From the NCBI RefSeq assembly GCF_025351295.1, contig NZ_JANXWD010000059.1, positions 1 to 47,097 on the forward strand: a DNA stretch of 47,097 bases, read 5' to 3'. This document shows, piece by piece, positions 45,048 through 47,097 of the stretch. The stretch comes from Phenylobacterium sp. GTDB taxonomy: Bacteria; Pseudomonadota; Alphaproteobacteria; Caulobacterales; Caulobacteraceae. Below the pieces are notes generated by a model. The model was not told the origin of the DNA, ran no database searches, and was given only the letters and a program-made list of their open reading frames with translations. A program made the translations under genes and the position numbers. Positions within the stretch are counted from its first letter, which is position 1. Each line of letters opens with the position of its first letter.

Positions 45048-46831
45048 ATCCTGAAGGCGCCGGCCGCCAGCCGCTCGGACACCGACCGGGTCAGCTTCAC
45101 ATAGCCCCGCTTGGGGTCGTGGAAGTAGAGCGCGCCCTTGATCTTCGCCGGGTCGTAGCCGTCGGCGACCAGGTCCATCTTGCGGATCTTGAAGGTGCCG
45201 GTGGCGTCCAGGGCGGGCAGCAGGCGCAAGAACAGCGGCTGGGCGTAGGAGGGCAGCTCGCGGGCCACATAGTCGCCGAACGCCTTGGGGTCGAACGGGC
45301 GGTCGGCGACCAGGGCGGCCATGCCGGCGCGGCCGTCGGCGCCGTCGACGCTGACGCCATAGACCGTGGCCTCGTCGATGCCAGGGAAGGCGGTCAGCCG
45401 CTCGGCCACCTCGTTGGTGGAGACGTTCTCGCCCTTCCAGCGGAAGGTGTCGCCGATCCGGTCGATGAAGTAGAAATAGCCCTCGGCATCCATCCGCATC
45501 AGGTCGCCGGTGGCGAACCAGGCGTCGCCGCGCGCCAGCACGTCGTGCAGCACCTTCTGCTCCGAGGCGGCCTTGTCGAGGTAGCCGGAATATTCGGTGC
45601 GCGCGTCGCCGCTGATCTGGCCGAGGCATTCGCCGACCTGGCCGGGGCCGCACTCGACGCCCAGGCCATTGGCGCCCCGCACCACCGCCTCGGCCTCAAC
45701 ATCGTACTGCACCAGCCGCAAGTTGGCCCGCTTGCGCATCCACTTGGGCACGCGGCCGATCGAGCCCTCGTGGCCGTCGAAGTTGAACAGGCTGACGTTG
45801 CCCTCGGTCGAGCCGTAGAACTCCAGGATCTCGGGAATGCGGAAGCGGCGCTTCAGCGTCGGCCAGACGTCGGGGCGCAGGCCGTTGCCGAACGCCAGGC
45901 GGATCTTGTGGCGGGCCTCGTCCGGGTCCTCCTCATGGTTGACCAGGTAGCGGCACAGCTCCCCGATGTAGACGAACATGGTGCAGCCCTCGGCCACGAC
46001 CTCCCCCCAGAAGTGGCGGCTCGAGAACTTGCGCCGCAGCACCACCGAGCCGCCGTTCAGAAGCGCCGCGCCGATCGCGCAGAGCCCGCCGGTGGCGTGG
46101 TAGAGCGGCAGGGCGATGTAGATGCGGTCGGTCTCCTTCGCCCCCGTCGCCCCGGCGAAGCCGCGCATGTACAGCTGGGCGCGCATGTGGGTGATCCGTG
46201 CGGCCTTGGGCAGGCCGGTGGTGCCGGAGGTATAGATCAGCAGCGCCGGGTCCGAGGCGGTCATGTCCTCGCGCACCGCCCGGTCGGGGGGCAGTTGGCT
46301 GCAGCTCTGCAGGGCGCGGACCAGGTCGCGCTGGTCGCCGTTGGCGGGGCCTAGCACCCACTGATGCAGGGGGTGCTCGACCAGGGTGCGGGCCTGTTCG
46401 AAGACCGGCGAGGTCTCGGCGTCGACGATCAGGTGGGCGGCGCGGGAGATGTTCAGACAGTGGGCCAGCGGCAGGCCGGCCAGCTGGTTATTGATCAGCG
46501 CGGTGACCACGCCGACCTTCGACAGGCCGTACCAGACGGCGAAATATTCCAGCCGGTTGGGCATGAACAGCGCCACCACCTGGCCGCGCCGCAGGTTCAG
46601 GCTCTTGGCCCAGTGGGCGTAGCGGTTGGCGATGGCGTCCATCTCGCCATAGGTGACCGTGGTCCCCTCGAAGGTGATGGCGGGCCGGTCCCGCCAGCGA
46701 TCCACGGCGGCCTCGAGGTCATCGGTGAGCAGGTGGGGCGAATCGGCGGCGATGGAGCGCACCCGGCCCAGCGTGCGGGTCAGGCCGCGCAGGAAACGCC
46801 ACTCCCGCTTCAGACGAGCCATGAAACTCAT
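45044..46831 (-). CDS. long-chain acyl-CoA synthetase, FATP/FadD6 type
   Basis: 595 aa adenylate-forming enzyme activating fatty acids to acyl-CoA. The ATP-binding motif is YTSGTTGLPKAARITH from residue 200, EFYGSTEGN follows, and the C-terminal hinge reads YFIDRIGDTFRWKGENVSTN. The last string is typical of the very-long-chain acyl-CoA synthetase/fatty-acid transport group. GGAGGG lies 8 nt before the start. The last sense codon is followed by TAG inside repeat R1. It lies just downstream of an acyl-CoA dehydrogenase on the same strand, which suits fatty acid or sterol side-chain degradation. Confidence 0.93.
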   Translation of the reverse strand: MSFMARLKREWRFLRGLTRTLGRVRSIAADSPHLLTDDLEAAVDRWRDRPAITFEGTTVTYGEMDAIANRYAHWAKSLNLRRGQVVALFMPNRLEYFAVWYGLSKVGVVTALINNQLAGLPLAHCLNISRAAHLIVDAETSPVFEQARTLVEHPLHQWVLGPANGDQRDLVRALQSCSQLPPDRAVREDMTASDPALLIYTSGTTGLPKAARITHMRAQLYMRGFAGATGAKETDRIYIALPLYHATGGLCAIGAALLNGGSVVLRRKFSSRHFWGEVVAEGCTMFVYIGELCRYLVNHEEDPDEARHKIRLAFGNGLRPDVWPTLKRRFRIPEILEFYGSTEGNVSLFNFDGHEGSIGRVPKWMRKRANLRLVQYDVEAEAVVRGANGLGVECGPGQVGECLGQISGDARTEYSGYLDKAASEQKVLHDVLARGDAWFATGDLMRMDAEGYFYFIDRIGDTFRWKGENVSTNEVAERLTAFPGIDEATVYGVSVDGADGRAGMAALVADRPFDPKAFGDYVARELPSYAQPLFLRLLPALDATGTFKIRKMDLVADGYDPAKIKGALYFHDPKRGYVKLTRSVSERLAAGAFRI

Positions 46832-46946
46832 GTCTCGCCCTCCAACGCGACGGACCAGAGTGAGGTCACGGCGATCACAAGGTCAAGGCGGCGAAGGCGC
46901 GCGGCCGGCGCGGGGCCGGCTTTGCCCCGGGGCGTGACCGCCGCCG

Positions 46947-47097
46947 TCAGTTCCCACCCGCGTTCGCGTCCGGCAGGCCGAGGATGCGCTTGGAGATGAT
47001 GTTGTTCTGCACTTCGTGGGTCCCGCCGAAGATGGAAAAGGCCTTGCCGGCCAGCCATCCCCGCACCTCGGACAGTTCGTTCGCCTGGAAGGCCTCG
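46947..47097 (-). CDS. acyl-CoA dehydrogenase, C-terminal end only
   Basis: 50 codons to a TGA, open at the window edge. The last helix region reads GKAFSIFGGTHEVQNNIISK followed by RILGLP, the FAD/ETF-proximal end of acyl-CoA dehydrogenases. The rest lies outside. It precedes the acyl-CoA synthetase with 115 bp between and may share a transcript. Confidence 0.85.
   Translation of the reverse strand, partial: EAFQANELSEVRGWLAGKAFSIFGGTHEVQNNIISKRILGLPDANAGGN

Overview
The window is high-GC DNA from an alphaproteobacterium, most likely a Caulobacterales member close to Phenylobacterium or Caulobacter. This rests on the ribosomal and RNA polymerase proteins, a Caulobacter-type TonB-dependent receptor, an HWE histidine kinase, a PEP-CTERM protein of the PEPATWAMM kind, and several families of long palindromic repeats. 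No search was possible, so the genus is an inference.

Layout. (1) 1-17.8 kb holds the beta-operon genes, all on the minus strand but broken into three blocks: rplK-rplA (17.8-16.6 kb), rplJ-rplL (9.5-8.5 kb) and rpoB (3.7 kb to beyond the left edge). The first two blocks each end in a clear intrinsic terminator. Between rplL and rpoB lie a membrane AraC regulator, a fatty-acid hydroxylase/sterol desaturase-type enzyme and a membrane-anchored alpha/beta hydrolase. Between rplA and rplJ lie beta-oxidation genes (acyl-CoA dehydrogenase; GNAT, enoyl-CoA hydratase, thiolase), a decayed CopG/ParE toxin-antitoxin pair and a 2.25-kb insertion element. (2) 9809-12062 is that element: IS1-like transposase, perfect 20-bp terminal inverted repeats, an 8-bp target duplication, and cargo. 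The cargo is a complete tRNA gene with a serine anticodon (GCT) on a short-variable-arm body, a 179-aa winged-helix-like protein, a 77-aa basic protein and a hairpin-rich segment. This is the most unusual object in the window. (3) 17.9-21.4 kb holds a methyltransferase and a TPR/GT9 glycosyltransferase, divergently arranged, a nest of palindromic repeats, and pgsA. (4) 21.5-42.2 kb is an accessory stretch separating pgsA from uvrC, genes that are neighbours in many proteobacteria. It carries a TonB receptor, an aspartic protease, a LuxR regulator, a PEP-CTERM protein, hydrolases, a PhyH dioxygenase, a CYP153-like P450, an HWE kinase, an LPMO-like secreted protein, an HSL esterase, an MDR reductase, a flavin monooxygenase, a limonene-epoxide-hydrolase-like protein, a Tat-exported asparaginase, gene remnants, and a lone phage terminase-small-subunit-like gene. 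(5) 42.2-47.1 kb holds uvrC, a small methyltransferase, a fatty-acid-CoA ligase and the end of an acyl-CoA dehydrogenase.

How it fits together. The housekeeping genes (transcription, translation, DNA repair, phospholipid synthesis) form a backbone. The genes set into it are mostly for uptake, oxidation and CoA-dependent breakdown of hydrophobic substrates: TonB receptor, P450, PhyH, epoxide hydrolase, flavin monooxygenase, FATP-type ligase, two acyl-CoA dehydrogenases, hydratase and thiolase. Palindromic repeats sit at several gene ends, and in three cases the CTAG at the repeat edge supplies the stop codon of the gene.
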